64,000 nucleotides of DNA from Erinaceus europaeus (taxonomy: Eukaryota; Chordata; Mammalia; Eulipotyphla; Erinaceidae): contig NC_080171.1 in NCBI RefSeq assembly GCF_950295315.1, positions 115,191,064-115,255,063 of the forward strand, given 5' to 3'. Shown here in pieces: positions 22,385 through 33,022 of the stretch. The position numbers were made by a program, and so were the translations under genes. The notes beneath the pieces are model-generated. The model searched no databases, was not told where the DNA came from, and saw nothing but the letters and a program-made list of their open reading frames with translations. Each line of letters opens with the position of its first letter. Position 1 is the stretch's first letter.

Positions 22385-22430
22385 TAAAAAAAATTGGTAA
22401 ACCATTGGCCAGGCTTACCATGAAAAAGAG
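22385..22430 (+). pseudogene. Small L1 ORF2 scrap
   Basis: About 45 bp reading GKPLARLTMKKR, matching the ORF2 region at 2470-2510. Confidence 0.6.
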
Positions 22431-23496
22431 AATAATTTTAAGTATCATTGTCAGATGTTACTAAAGGTAATAATAAATTGCTTTAGTTTCACCCTGACCT
22501 CATCTGCCCAATATTCTCCCAAGGGACTAACTACTTTTATGCAGTCTTTCAGATTTTTTCAGCACACACTTTGTTTCCCCAAGTCTTTCTAGATGCGTTT
22601 TCCATCCCTGTACAGCTAGTTGGCCTATCACTGCAGAGGTGCCTTCTAATTCATGCTACTGAATCGGTGCCAATCACTTGCCATCGTAGGCAGTGCTGCC
22701 ATCAAAGCTGTAAACACATTTCATTTCACACATGTGAAACTCTGTCAGAGACAAGTTCCCGGAAGTGGAATCACGGATCGTGTCCATGCACTTTTAATAT
22801 ATAGATGCCTGCCTTTATGGAGGGCAGCTGAAATCAGCACTCTAGCTGGCAGTCAGGCTATGAAAGAGCACACCGGTCGAACTGGGTTGGAACGACACTT
22901 ATTCTTGGCTCAAAGTCTTCAAGCAGATAACTGAAACACCCAGTCCTTTTCACACAGACTTTTGTGAAGCCAGTTGTGTGAGCTTTTGTCCCCAAAGGTG
23001 CTCATTCAACTAGTTCATTCAGCAAGAACCGACTGAGCCTCTACTACTCCACATGGACGTCCTTTTAGTAGTTTCATCACTTGGGCATATCTTGTAGTGG
23101 ACAAGGACATTGTCTCTAGTTGTCTTCTTTTTTCTATTTACTTTTCATCAGAAGTGGAATGAAAACAGATGACCAAATCCTTAGCTTGCGAGCAGTAACA
23201 AGTACAACAGAAAATCTCAGGTTCTGAGTCTCGGTGGCAGGACTAGCGCTGCAAACTACTTTGTATTTCCTTACTGATTTTGGACAAACTATTTGTTTCA
23301 TTTTTGTTTCTATTTATAATCAAATTCTTTTCCAGGTAACTGTACTGATCAATAGTCTCACATGTGTGAGTGCTTCTCTTTCACCAGAGCATTGAGAAAA
23401 GAATGCTATCAAATTTTGCATCTTGCCAATCTTAGAGGTAAACCTACTTTCTCAATAACTCATCATAAATGTTAAAGTGGAGTTCTTTCTCTTTTG
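22431..23496. other. Single-copy sequence, 1 kb
   Basis: No SINE or young L1. Open frames of 77 and 93 codons overlap here without recognisable domains. It is one of the larger unique blocks upstream of MC2R and so a candidate for holding intronic or 5' exon sequence, but nothing specific identifies an exon. Confidence 0.5.
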
Positions 23497-23508
23497 AAAA
23501 GCCACTGG

Positions 23509-23799
23509 TGGGAGTCGGGCTGTAGTACAGTGGGGTAAGCGCAGGTGGCGCAAAGCACAAAGACCGGCATAAGGATCCCGGTTCGAACCCCGGCTCCCCA
23601 CCTGCAGGGGAGTCGCTTCACAGGCGGTGAAGCAGGTCTGCAGGTGTCTGTCTTTCTCTCCTCCTCTCTGTCTTACCCTCCCTCTCTCCATTTCTCTCTG
23701 TCCTATCCAACAACAACAATAATAACTACAACAATAAAACAACAAGGGCAACAAAAGGGAAAAAATAAATAAAATAAATATAAAAAAAAACTTTAAAAA
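23509..23799 (+). mobile_element. SINE-A (AATAAA-tail form)
   Basis: Full-length copy flanked by a perfect 12-bp TSD (aaaagccactgg at 23497-23508 and 23800-23811). Confidence 0.96.
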
Positions 23800-24314
23800 A
23801 AAAGCCACTGGTTTTTCCTCTCCTATAAATTGTATATTTATATCTGGTTATCTCTGACCAATAGCAAGCTGGAGTAGTTAGCTCAAAATACATACTTAAT
23901 ATTTTGTACTGTATTAACTATTTTTTTAATGCACAGTTAGTTCAGTGGCAGTAAGTCCACTCATAATGTTGTGTAACTATCTCCACCATCCACAATTTTT
24001 CCCCCCTCGGTTTTCAAACTGAAATTGTATTCATTAAACAGAAACTCCCATTCTGCCACATTCCCAGCCCTTGGAAAATACAGGTCTACTTTCTGTCTCT
24101 GTAAACTTAACCGCTTTAGGCACCTCAGAAAAGTGGAATGAGGTTGTGTTTATCCTCCTGTGACTGGTTTCCTTCACTTAGCATGATGCCTTCAAGGTTA
24201 TCCATCTTATAGCATGTGTCAGTATTCCTTTCCTTTTAAATAAGAGTCCACTATATGCATATACAAATTTTATTTGTCCATCCTTCATCTGTGGATGGAC
24301 ACTTAGGTTGCTTT

Positions 24315-24465
24315 CATTTTTTCTTTTTCTTTTTTCTTTTTTCTTTTTTTACTTACCAGACACTGCTTGACTCTGGTTTATGGTGGTGTGGGGAATTGAA
24401 CCTGGGACTTTGGAGCCTCAGGCATGAGAGTCTCTTTGTATAACCATTATGCCATCTACCCCCAC
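24315..24465 (-). mobile_element. SINE-C nested in an ancient L1
   Basis: Contains ccagacactgcttgactctgg and gcataaccattatgcc-like head sequence. The flanking gttgctttcattttt is present on both sides (TSD). Confidence 0.9.
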
Positions 24466-24477
24466 TGTTGCTTTCAT

Positions 24478-24803
24478 TTTTTTTTTTAAATTTCTTTACT
24501 GGGGAATTAATGTTTTACATTCAACAGTAAATACAACAGTTTGTACGTGCATAACATTCCCCAGTTTCCCATATAACAATACAACCCCCACTAAGTCCTC
24601 TGACATCCTTCTTGGATCTGTATTCTCCCCACCCACCCATCCCAGAGTCTTTTACTTGGGTGCAATACGCCAATTCCAGTTCAGGTTCTACTTGTGTTTT
24701 CTTTTCTGATCTTGTTTTTCAGCTTCTGCCTGTGAGTGAGATCATCCCATATTCAGCCTTCTGTTTCTGACTTATTTCACTTAACATGAATTTTTCAAGG
24801 TCA
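24478..24803 (-). mobile_element. L1 3' end (short-UTR type) nested in an ancient L1
   Basis: Reverse short 3' UTR plus about 60 bp of ORF2 end (gacttatttcacttaacatg). Confidence 0.9.
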
Positions 24804-24960
24804 TTTTTTGACTGTTATGAATAGCACTGCTATGAGCATGACTGTATAGATATCTATACTACTCGTTTTTATTCCAGAAGAAGAATTACTGGAGTATATG
24901 ATAATCCTATTTTAAAATCTTTTGAGGAATCGCCATACCTTTAAAGATTATTTTGCCTCT

Positions 24961-25331
24961 ATACTTTTATTTAATATTGTAAAGATCATTTATTTATGAG
25001 AGGGAGACGGAGAGTAGGAGGGAGAGTGAAGGAGAACCAACGAGAGCATTCCTGTGGTATCTGTAGTGTTGGGCATTGAACCTGGGACCTCATGTATGCA
25101 AGTCCTGGACTCTACAACTGAATGAACTGATCTTAAATCATTTCCACTTCCCAAACAAAAAACTGATGTAAAGAGGAGTTGAGTGGCTTTCTCCCCAGCT
25201 ACGTCACTATCAAGTTAATAGAGCAGGAACCTCAGACTGAAAACTGTAAGCTATGGCACTAAGGAAACCCCAAGAAAGGAGCAGAGCCTGGCCCACCCAT
25301 CAGGCTGTAAGGAGTAATAACCAAAAAACCA
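24961..25331. other. Mostly single-copy; possible old SINE remnant
   Basis: The stretch 25000-25100 (gagagggagacggagagtagg ... ttgaacctgggacctcatg) looks like a much-decayed reverse tRNA-SINE. The rest is not recognised. Confidence 0.4.
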
Positions 25332-25548
25332 GGTACGTTCCAGCCCCTGGCTCCCCACCTGCAGGGGAGTCACTTCACAGGTGGTGAAGCAGTTCTGCAG
25401 GTGTCTGTCTTTCTTTCCCCCCTGTCATTCCCTCCTTTCTCCATTTCTTTCTGTCCTATCCAACAACGACGACATCAATAACAGCAACAATAATAACTAC
25501 AACAATAAAAAGGGGCAACAAAAGGGAAAATAAATAAGAAAACAGATA
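25332..25548 (+). mobile_element. SINE-A, 5'-truncated (AATAAA-tail form)
   Basis: Starts at ccagcccctggctcccc and ends gcaacaaaagggaaaataaataag. Confidence 0.88.
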
Positions 25549-25629
25549 CGTTGTATATTTTTTTTTAAAAAAAGCAGATGATTTTCTAAACACTTTCATG
25601 CAGAAGTGTTGGCACATTCATTTTAATGT

Positions 25630-26020
25630 TGTTTTGTATTTGTGATTTGATGATGGTTTACAAAATTGTAAGATTCGGGGGTTAGCATTCTCCACCCACC
25701 AAAGTTCTTCTCCCCACAGTCACCATAGTTCTTAGGAAGTCTGAGAGATGGTTTAGTATTTTGATTGTTCATCAGAGATGAATTTGTTTAATCTTCTTAA
25801 GCAAATTCTCTATATAATTGAATATAACTGAATTCTCTATATAATCATCATCTTTTTCTCTTTCTGGCAAAATTTTAAAGCTTCCACTAGGTGATTCCTC
25901 CCATCCCCCTTAGTACTGATTTCTTTTCTCACAAGTAGCCAGGGCTCCACAGGTCAGGGCTTGAATCCCTCCACTAGTCTATGCAGAATTTGTGACTGGC
26001 CCAGACACCAGACCTCAAGC
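25630..26020. other. Mostly single-copy; weak antisense L1 3' UTR match at its left
   Basis: gatggtttacaaaattgtaag and cacccaccaaagttctt resemble old antisense L1 3' UTR copies such as 32230-32310. The rest is unassigned. Confidence 0.35.
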
Positions 26021-26024
26021 TTCC

Positions 26025-26108
26025 TGTCTGTCTGTTTACTGGTCAGTCTGTCAGTCAGTGTCTGTCTGTCTGTCCAACCATCTACCCATCCATCCATCCA
26101 TCTATCTA

Positions 26109-26149
<41 letters not shown>

Positions 26150-26150
26150 A
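26025..26150 (+). repeat. Compound (CTGT)n/(CCAT)n microsatellite
   Basis: CTGT units, then CATC/TATC units, then ten CTGT units. Open frames on both strands are artefacts of the repeat. Confidence 0.97.
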
Positions 26151-26284
26151 CCAGAGCTTTATTGCTCTTGGGTGACTTTTCCAGTCTTGTGGGGGCTGGA
26201 TTCTAACCACGGCCATACATGGCAAACATGGAAAGCAGATATACTGTCAAGGTGGGCTGTTTTGTAATCCCTTTTGCAGATCAA

Positions 26285-26500
26285 TCCACACCCTCAGTCT
26301 GTTTCTATCTTCCCCTGGTGTGGTAGGGCACTGGAGAGATGAGGTTCCAGGAAGCATTGGTGGGGCCCTCTATCCAGGGAAGTTAGGATGGAATCGTAGG
26401 CACCTGAAACTTGATGGCTGAAGTGTACTAAGATGAAAACAGAACAAAAGTTTAATAAGAAGGAGCCACAAAGTAGAGATAGAGAAGATGACAATCACAA
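26285..26500 (-). mobile_element. Old L1 long-type 3' UTR fragment, antisense
   Basis: ggtagggcactggagagatgagg ... acctgaaacttgatggctgaag matches 33880-34000. Confidence 0.8.
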
Positions 26501-26504
26501 TCTT

Positions 26505-26646
26505 TTTTTATTTAAGGAAGGAGACACTAACAAAACCGTAAGATAGGAGGGGTACAACTCCACACACAGTTCCCACCACCGGATCTCCACATCCCATCCC
26601 CTTCCCCAATAACCCTCCCACTCTCCATGCCCCTGGGAGTATGGAC
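26505..26646 (-). mobile_element. Short L1 3' end insertion inside an older L1 UTR
   Basis: Only the terminal about 140 bp of the long UTR, flanked by atcacaatcttt on both sides (about 26493-26504 and 26648-26659). Confidence 0.9.
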
Positions 26647-26659
26647 GATCACAATCTTT

Positions 26660-26892
26660 GTTAAAGCTTTGAGGCTTTTCAAGTCACTACAGCCTTTTTC
26701 TACCCGTAGCATAGCCAAAGGAACTTATGTTATTATATTAAGAAATAGATTACTATCACTATTTAATTTTAAAAAAGGCTTATTTTATTTCTTAACTCAC
26801 AGTAATAGTGTTTGTTTCAAGATAACTGAAGATAAGATCATTAAGTATACTCAAAGAGTGCCAATCTCTTATTCTGTCTTTAAGAAATGATT
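26660..26892. other. Single-copy sequence
   Basis: Nothing recognised. Confidence 0.4.
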
Positions 26893-27172
26893 TGTGGGAG
26901 TCTGGCGGTAGCCCAATGGGTTAAGTGTACATGGCGCAAAGCACAAGGACCTGTGAAAAGGTCCGGGTTCAAGGCCCTGGCTCCCCACCTGCAGGGAGGT
27001 TGCTTCACAAGTGGTGAAGCAGGTCTGCAGGTGTCTATCTTTCTCTCCCCCCTCTGTCTTTCTCTCCTCTCTCCATTTCTCGCTGTCCTATCCAACAACA
27101 ATGACAGCAAAACAACAATGACAACAATAAAAAAGGGCAACAAAAGGGAAAATAAATAAAATAAATTTAAAA
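26893..27172 (+). mobile_element. SINE-A (AATAAA-tail form)
   Basis: Full length. aaatgatttg flanks both ends. Confidence 0.93.
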
Positions 27173-27416
27173 AAATAAATGATTTGCAATATATGCAAAT
27201 TCCTTACTTCTTGAAACTCCAGTGTTTAAGGCATTGTGGTTTATTTTTCATGTATAGAAGTTATATAAAGGACTGAGAAGTCTTTACTTCAGTAAAGAAG
27301 GGGAGATATTTTTATCTGGGAGAACTTTATGAAGCCAGAGTTGATTGTTTGACTTCTTTTCCCAATCCAGTGGATCATTTCACACCTTTGCCAGATCCCT
27401 TAGGGGAAATCATTGT
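27173..27416. other. Single-copy sequence
   Basis: Nothing recognised. Confidence 0.4.
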
Positions 27417-27429
27417 GTAATTCCTTATC

Positions 27430-27714
27430 TTTTTTTTTTAACATTTATTTCCTTTTGTTGGCCTTGTTTTATTGTTGTAGTTATTATTGTTGTTGTTACT
27501 GATGTTCTCATTGTTGGATAGGACAGAGAGAAATGGAGAGAGGAGGGGAAGACAGAGAGGGGGAGAAAAAGACAGACACCTGCAGACCTGCTTCACCGCC
27601 TGTGAAGCGACTGCCCTGTAGGTGGGGAGCCGGGGGCTCCAACCGGGATCCTTATGCCGGTCCTTGCTTTTTGTGCCATGTGCGCTTAACCCGCTGCGCT
27701 ACCACCAGACTCCC
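27430..27714 (-). mobile_element. SINE-A (AATAAA-tail form)
   Basis: Perfect 13-bp TSD gtaattccttatc at 27417-27429 and 27715-27727. Confidence 0.96.
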
Positions 27715-27837
27715 GTAATTCCTTATCAATTTTGAAATTGAGTTTTTTGTTTGTTTGTTTGTTTTGCAGTGCTTAACGTTCTGTTTCTTTTCTTTCTTTT
27801 TTCAGTTGACCATATGAGTAGATTGTTAAGATCTCAG

Positions 27838-28098
27838 TTTTTTTGCCTTCAGGGTTATCACTGGGGTTTGGTGCTTGCACTACGAATCCACTGCTCCTGG
27901 AGGCCATTTTTTGTATTTTGTTGCCATTGTTGTTATTATTATTGTTGCTATTGCTATTGTTATTGTTGGACAAGACAGACATCGAGAGAGGAGGGGAAGA
28001 CAGAGAGGGGGAGAGAAAGATTCTCACCGGAAGACCTGCTTTACCGTTGTGAAGCTGGGAAGGGAGGGAGCTTGAACTGGGATCCTTATGCAGTGAAA
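27838..28098 (-). mobile_element. SINE-A (hairpin-tail form), head-truncated
   Basis: Starts at the hairpin module (gccttcaggg...tggaggc). The head region is largely lost after gggatccttatgc. Confidence 0.88.
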
Positions 28099-28199
28099 CT
28101 GAGACCTTCTGTGGCCATTGGATACTCTTTCATTTCCACTTCTCCTTGGTGACCTCAGTTGTGATTCAGAAGGTTGGGGTTTGTTTCAGCTTAACTTTG

Positions 28200-28400
28200 T
28201 TTCTCTGCTTTCTTTCTGCACATTCTGCATGTGAGTGGTATGAGTGCATGTTTGTCCCTCTCTAGGCAGTTTTGATTAGCGTGATCATCTCCAGTTCCAT
28301 CCATGTTGGAGCAGGATGTAGGATGTCACCCTTTCCTGTAGCTAAATAGTTTTCTTCTGTGTGTATGTGCCACATCTGCTTTATATCCGCCCCCCACCAT
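28200..28400 (-). pseudogene. Ancient L1 3' region, antisense
   Basis: gatcatctccagttccatccatg and gctaaatagttttcttctgtg are typical reversed L1 3' end text. Confidence 0.6.
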
Positions 28401-28465
28401 GTTTCTATATCTTGCCACCATCTAACTTGGGAAATTACAAGCTCTTTTAAAAACTCACTTTCCTT

Positions 28466-28640
28466 GGTCAGAGAAATATCTCACTGGATAGGATGTGTGG
28501 CCCGGGTTTGAGCCCCAGCATGACCTAGAATTCTTGTAGCACACAGGGTGGCTGTCGTGTTGTGGCATCTCTCTATACATATCAGAGTGAAAAAGTCAGC
28601 CATGATGTGGTAAAAGCACTAATGAGGTTCCAACAACAAC
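28466..28640 (+). mobile_element. Old tRNA-derived SINE
   Basis: ggtcagagaaatatctcactgg ... gggtttgagccccagc, with a CAACAACAA-rich end. Confidence 0.5.
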
Positions 28641-28675
28641 AAAAAGCCTTGATGAAAAAAACTTTAATTATCTTT

Positions 28676-28908
28676 TTAAAATATTTTAAATTTTCTTTTT
28701 ATTATCTTTATTTATTGAATAGATACAGCCTGAAACTGAGAGGGAAGGGGGAGGTGGAAAGGGAAAGAGAAAAAAGAGAGACACCTGCAGCACTGCTTCA
28801 CCACCATCTGTGAAGTTTTCTCCCTGCAGGTTGGAACCAGGGGCTCAAACCCAGGTCCTTGCACATTGTAACATGTGCACTCAATCAGGTGTACCATCAC
28901 CCAGCTCC
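28676..28908 (-). mobile_element. SINE-B
   Basis: Full length, reverse. Confidence 0.9.
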
Positions 28909-28913
28909 ATAAA

Positions 28914-29096
28914 ACTTTAATGATCTTTATTTAGGTACTGTATAGAGACAGCCAGAAATCAAGAGGGAAGGGAGTGATAGAGAGGGATGTAGACAGAGAG
29001 ACACCTGCAACCCTGCTTCAACACTCACAAAGCTTTCCCCCTGCAGGTGGGGACGGGGCTCCAAGCTGGTCCTTGTGCACTGTAACATGTGCATTT
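28914..29096 (-). mobile_element. SINE-B lacking its first about 25 nt
   Basis: Ends at aacatgtgcattt, directly abutting a plus-strand SINE head. Confidence 0.85.
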
Positions 29097-29166
29097 GGGG
29101 CCTGGGCATTAGCACACCAGGTTAAGCGCACAGAATACTAAGCTCAAGGATCCCGGTTGGGTCGTT
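29097..29166 (+). mobile_element. SINE head only (3'-truncated)
   Basis: ggggcctgggcattagcacaccaggttaag... to atcccggttggg, then unrelated sequence. There is no body and no A-tail. Confidence 0.7.
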
Positions 29167-29332
29167 GATCCAAGGATGACTAGATGGATGACTCAGTTAA
29201 GCCCTACTGATAGCAAGCCAGCCACATTAGACACATCTGGCAAATCTTCTGCTCTATTTTACACTGATTCATCCTCACTGCCTCCAAGGCTAAGACACTT
29301 CACCATTGCTCCAATCTCCAGTGCTTCATGTT

Positions 29333-29608
29333 TCTTTTTAATATTTTTTTTTCCTTTTTATTGCCCTTGTTTTTTATTGTTGTAGTTATTACTGTTGTCA
29401 TCATTGTTGGATAGGACAGAGAGAAATGGAGAGAGGAGGGGAAGACAGAGAGGGGGAGAGAAAGATAGACACCTGCAGACCTGCTTCACCGCCTGTGAAG
29501 TGATCCCCCTGAATGTGGGGAGCTGGGGGCGTGAACCAGGATCCTTCTGCCCTTCCTTGTGCTTTGCACCACCTATGCTTAACCCGCTGCGCTATGGCCT
29601 GACTCCCT
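29333..29608 (-). mobile_element. SINE-A (AATAAA-tail form)
   Basis: Full length, reverse. The head ends cgctatggcctgactccc. Confidence 0.93.
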
Positions 29609-30115
29609 TTTATGTTTTCATATCAGAGGGAATCATGTTGCCACATACTATGGTTCATTCAAGTCAAACAAAATTGTTGCCACTTAAAAGACGTGGCCAG
29701 AAAAGGCTCTGAAGCCTGAGGCCAGGCCATAAGTAGACTTCATAGACTCCTGTTGACTTAGTGTTTGATCATACATCAAAAGAACCACCTTATTTTCTTC
29801 CAACATAAACAAATCATAAATACAGCCTCAATTTTCAGCAGTGGTCTATCCCAAAGGAGACAGAAAGAATAAGTAGAAAAGAAGTAAATTAAGGTGGGAG
29901 ATGAAGTGTCACTATCTCGGTGTGCCCACGAAACATCAAATGAAGGAAAGGGAACATCATATATTGAGAGCAAAATGAAGGTTGGGGCCAGGCGGCGGTC
30001 CACAGCCTGGGGTGGGTGAGAGGAAACCTTTCTACCAAAGCTCGTAGTCAAGGTGGACTGCAGCTTCATTGAGCTGGGGAAGTTTTGATCATGTAGTCAC
30101 TTAGAGGAACTGAGG

Positions 30116-30154
<39 letters not shown>

Positions 30155-30432
30155 CTGCATTTTGCTAACTTTGCATTCTTAGGTCACCAGCTTGGCAAAA
30201 GTCACATTTATGAACTTATGCCACAGCATATATTAATATAAGATTAGATATACCCTTATGTGCAATTAAATATGTACATAAATCCCTTGCCCTTATCTGC
30301 AAACCCACTCATGCTGAATGTTTTTTAGTTATCTTGCTAAATAACATTCTTTCTTGACTTACCATTCCACTTGCTTATAGAACAAAGATAAATAATGTTT
30401 ATGATAATGATCCTAAGGCACAATAAGCTGTT
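29609..30432. other. Single-copy sequence with a (GT)n microsatellite
   Basis: No gene was recognised. The (GT)n runs 30119-30153. Confidence 0.5.
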
Positions 30433-30445
30433 GAAAATACTACTG

Positions 30446-30488
30446 CTGGAGTCTGGCAGTAGAGCAGAGGGTTAAGCACACATGGCAC
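30446..30488 (+). mobile_element. Tailless 43-nt SINE-A head with a perfect 13-bp TSD
   Basis: ctggagtctggcagtagagc ... acacatggcac is the first about 43 nt of SINE-A and nothing more. gaaaatactactg stands on both sides (30433-30445 and 30489-30501), and the insertion point has a TT|GAAAA context close to the L1 endonuclease preference. Confidence 0.85.
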
Positions 30489-30494
30489 GAAAAT

Positions 30495-30973
30495 ACTACT
30501 GTTGCTTTGAGATTATCCAAAGAAAGGTATCACACATCACATTTAAATGTATCATGTCTTATAGATTAGTGCACTCAAGCTGCTGTAACAAACTACTACA
30601 GGATGAGTGGCTTAAACAAGAGAAACATGGGGAGCTGGGTGGTAGCTCAGCGGGTTAAGCGCAGGTGGTGTGAATTGCAAGGACCGGCAGAAGGATCCTG
30701 GTTCGAGCCCCCAGCTCCCCACCTGCAGGGGAGTCACTTCACAGGTGGTGAAGCAGGTCTGCAGGTGTCTGTCTTTCTTTCCCTCCTCTGTCTTCCTCTC
30801 CTCTCTCCATTTATCTCTGTCCTATTCAACTACAATGACAACAATTAAACAACAAGGGCAACAAGAGGGAAAATAAATAAATAAATAAATATTTTAAAAA
30901 ACAAGAGAAACATATCTTCTCACAGTTTTGGGTGGGTTGGAAGTTCAAAGTTAAGGTGCCATCAGAGCTGGTT
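30495..30973 (+). repeat. Duplicated block, copy 1
   Basis: Colinear with 45581-46060 in the same orientation over 479 bp, including the same SINE-A at the same site with the same TSD. Differences are scattered substitutions and small indels. Confidence 0.95.
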
Positions 30974-31200
30974 TCTGATGGGGCCTCTTTCCTTGGCTTA
31001 CAGACTACCGCCTTCTTATTAAGTCTTCACACAGGCATTCCTGTGTGAGGATGGAGAGAGAGATTGCTGGTGTCTCTCCACTTCACCAACCTTATTACTT
31101 CCCTAAAAAGCCTATCTCCAAATACAGTCCCATTGAGGGTTATGGCATAGCCACAAAGATTTGGGGTGTGGGGACACAACTCAGTTCATAAAACAGTAGA
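30550..31200 (+). repeat. Ancient mammalian interspersed repeat
   Basis: gctgctgtaacaaactactac, gtggcttaaac, ttctcacagttttgg, ggcctctttccttggcttacag and cctatctccaaatacagtcccattg form a text that recurs in many mammals as an old dispersed repeat. I cannot name the family safely. A SINE-A sits inside it. Confidence 0.6.
30629..30898 (+). mobile_element. SINE-A (AATAAA-tail form) inside the ancient repeat
   Basis: Perfect 15-bp TSD aaacaagagaaacat at 30614-30628 and 30899-30913. Confidence 0.96.
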
Positions 31201-31354
31201 TACAAAGAAAGTCCTAGGGGCTGGGTGGTGGTGCACCAAGTTGAGCACGCATGTGACCATGCTCAAGGACCCAGGCTCAAGCCCTTGATCCCCACCTGCA
31301 AGGAAAAGCTCTATGAGTGGTGAAGCAGTACTGCAGGTATCTCTCCTGCTGCTT

Positions 31355-31692
31355 TTTTCTTTGCCTCTGGGGGCATCGCTGGGGCTCGGTGCTACACTAA
31401 GAATCCACTGCTCTCGGTGGCCATTTCTTCAATTTTTTTCTTTTTGGATAGGACATAGAGAAACTGAGAGGGGAGGGGGAGATAAAGAGAGAGGAAGAGA
31501 GAGAGACAAAGAGAGAGAGAGAGGGAGAGAGAGAGAGTAGGGAGGGAGAGAGAGAGAGCCCTGCAGACCTGCCTCAGTGACTGTGAAGTGACCCTCCTGC
31601 AGGTGGAGAGCTGGGGGCTCAAATTGGGATCCTTACTCAGGTTCTTGCACTTCATACTATGTGTGCTTAATGCTGTGCGACACTGTTCCCCA
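31355..31692 (-). mobile_element. SINE-A (hairpin-tail form) with an expanded (GA)n
   Basis: Reverse copy. A long purine GAGAGA tract at 31490-31560 lies where the TCTC tract of the SINE is expected. Confidence 0.85.
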
Positions 31693-31711
31693 CTTTAAAA
31701 AAAAACAAACC

Positions 31712-31906
31712 ATTTTTAGACTTTATTTTACTTGATAGAACAGAGAGAAATTGAGAGGGATGAGGAGATAGAGAAGGAAAGAGAGACACCTGTAGCAATG
31801 CTTCACTGCTTGTGAAGTTTTCCCCCTGCTGGTGGACTGGGGGCTCTAACCTGGGTCCTTATTCATGTTAAAACGTGCACTTAGCCAAGTGTGCCACCAC
31901 CCAGCC
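31712..31906 (-). mobile_element. SINE-B nested in a SINE-B
   Basis: Reverse copy ending gtgccaccacccagcccg. Confidence 0.85.
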
Positions 31907-31994
31907 CGTCTCTCCTCAATTTCTCTTTGTGCTATATATATAAAAAATAAACAGTGAAGTCAACAACAACAACAAAAAACGTAATATTTAGTCA

Positions 31995-32135
31995 GCTGGA
32001 TAAAGTGAGTGTCTATAACCCTGGATTCACCACTCATGAAGGTTCCCTCTTTGTAGGTGGGGACCAGAGTCTTTAAACCAGATCTTTGTGCATAGTAACA
32101 GGTGTTCTTCACCAGGTGGGCTATTGCCTAGCTCC
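31995..32135 (-). mobile_element. SINE-B fragment
   Basis: Diverged head half: ccaccactcatgaaggttccctc-like to gggctattgcctagctccc. Confidence 0.65.
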
Positions 32136-32209
32136 CATAATTACAACTTTTGAAATGCCTTTCTTTTAAAATTCTCAGAATCCAAGGTTACAGACCCTCA
32201 GTCTATTCA

Positions 32210-32737
32210 GGAATTTTTAAATTTTTATTAATGACTTAACATTGATTTACAAAATTATGAGGTAAGAGGAGTATAATTCCCCCACACTGTTTCCACCACC
32301 AGAGTTATGTGTTCCCAACCCTTATACTGGGAAATTGTAATAGTTTTCTCAAGGTCACAGACATGGGTTTATTATTATTATTCTGCAACTATCTATCTAT
32401 GCTTATATATTTTTTGCCCATTTTTTTCCTTATGGTTCTCTTTTCCCTTCCTTTTCTTCCCCTTTATTGTGAGGGCATTAATGGTTTGCAGTTGACAGTA
32501 AAATACAGTAGCTTACACATGTGTAACATTTCTCAGTTTTCCACATAACACTCTAATCCCCCACCTAGGTTCTCCTCTGCCATTGTATTCCAGGATCTGA
32601 ACATTCCCCACACCCCCACACCCTCCAGACACCTTTACTTTGATGCAATATACCAAATCCAGTCCAAATTCTGCTCCCTCCTTCTGTTCTTATTTTTCAA
32701 CTTCTGTCTATGAGTAGGATCATCCCATATTCATCTC
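32210..32737 (-). mobile_element. Old L1 3' UTR, antisense
   Basis: Two UTR-like segments (gatttacaaaattatgagg... and cattaatggtttgcagttgac...) leading into ...gtaggatcatcccatattcatc, where a SINE interrupts. Confidence 0.75.
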
Positions 32738-33022
32738 TCTCCTCTCTCTCTCTCTTGCAACCAGGGATATCACTGGGGTTCAGTGTTGGCACTATGAATC
32801 CATTGATCCTGGCAACCCATTTTTCCATTTTATTGGAAAAGACAGAGAGAAATTGAGAGAGGAGAGGAGGTAGAGGAGGGGAGAGGAAGATAGACACCTA
32901 CAGACCTATTTCACTGTTCATGAAGTATCCACCTTGCAGGTGGTGAGCCAGGGGTTTGAACCAGGATCCTTGTGCTTAGTACTATGTGCGCTTGATTATC
33001 CAGGTGCTCCCCTGTCCAGACC
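32738..33022 (-). mobile_element. SINE-A (hairpin-tail form) nested in an L1
   Basis: attcatc stands on both sides, and the L1 resumes as ctattcatccttctgtttctg. Confidence 0.85.

Larger units (their letters stand above)
23930..24960 (-). pseudogene. Ancient L1 3' region, antisense, split by two later insertions
   Basis: Reverse L1M-like sequence (ttcacttagcatgatgcc ... ggatggacacttaggttgc ... attactggagtatatg ... gaggaatcgcc). Interrupted at 24315-24465 and 24478-24803. Confidence 0.7.
31218..31980 (+). mobile_element. SINE-B split by two minus-strand SINEs
   Basis: The outer plus-strand SINE-B has its head at 31218-31345 and its end (tctcctcaatttctctttgtgc...) at 31907-31980. tctctcct occurs at both break points. 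Confidence 0.8.

Noticed and set aside
26025..26150. Regular short repeats that might suggest a CRISPR-like array
   Set aside because: Simple tetranucleotide repeats without spacers, in a mammalian genome.
25954..26267. Cys/Ser/Val- and Asp/Arg/Gln-repeat frames
   Set aside because: Translation of a (CTGT)n microsatellite.
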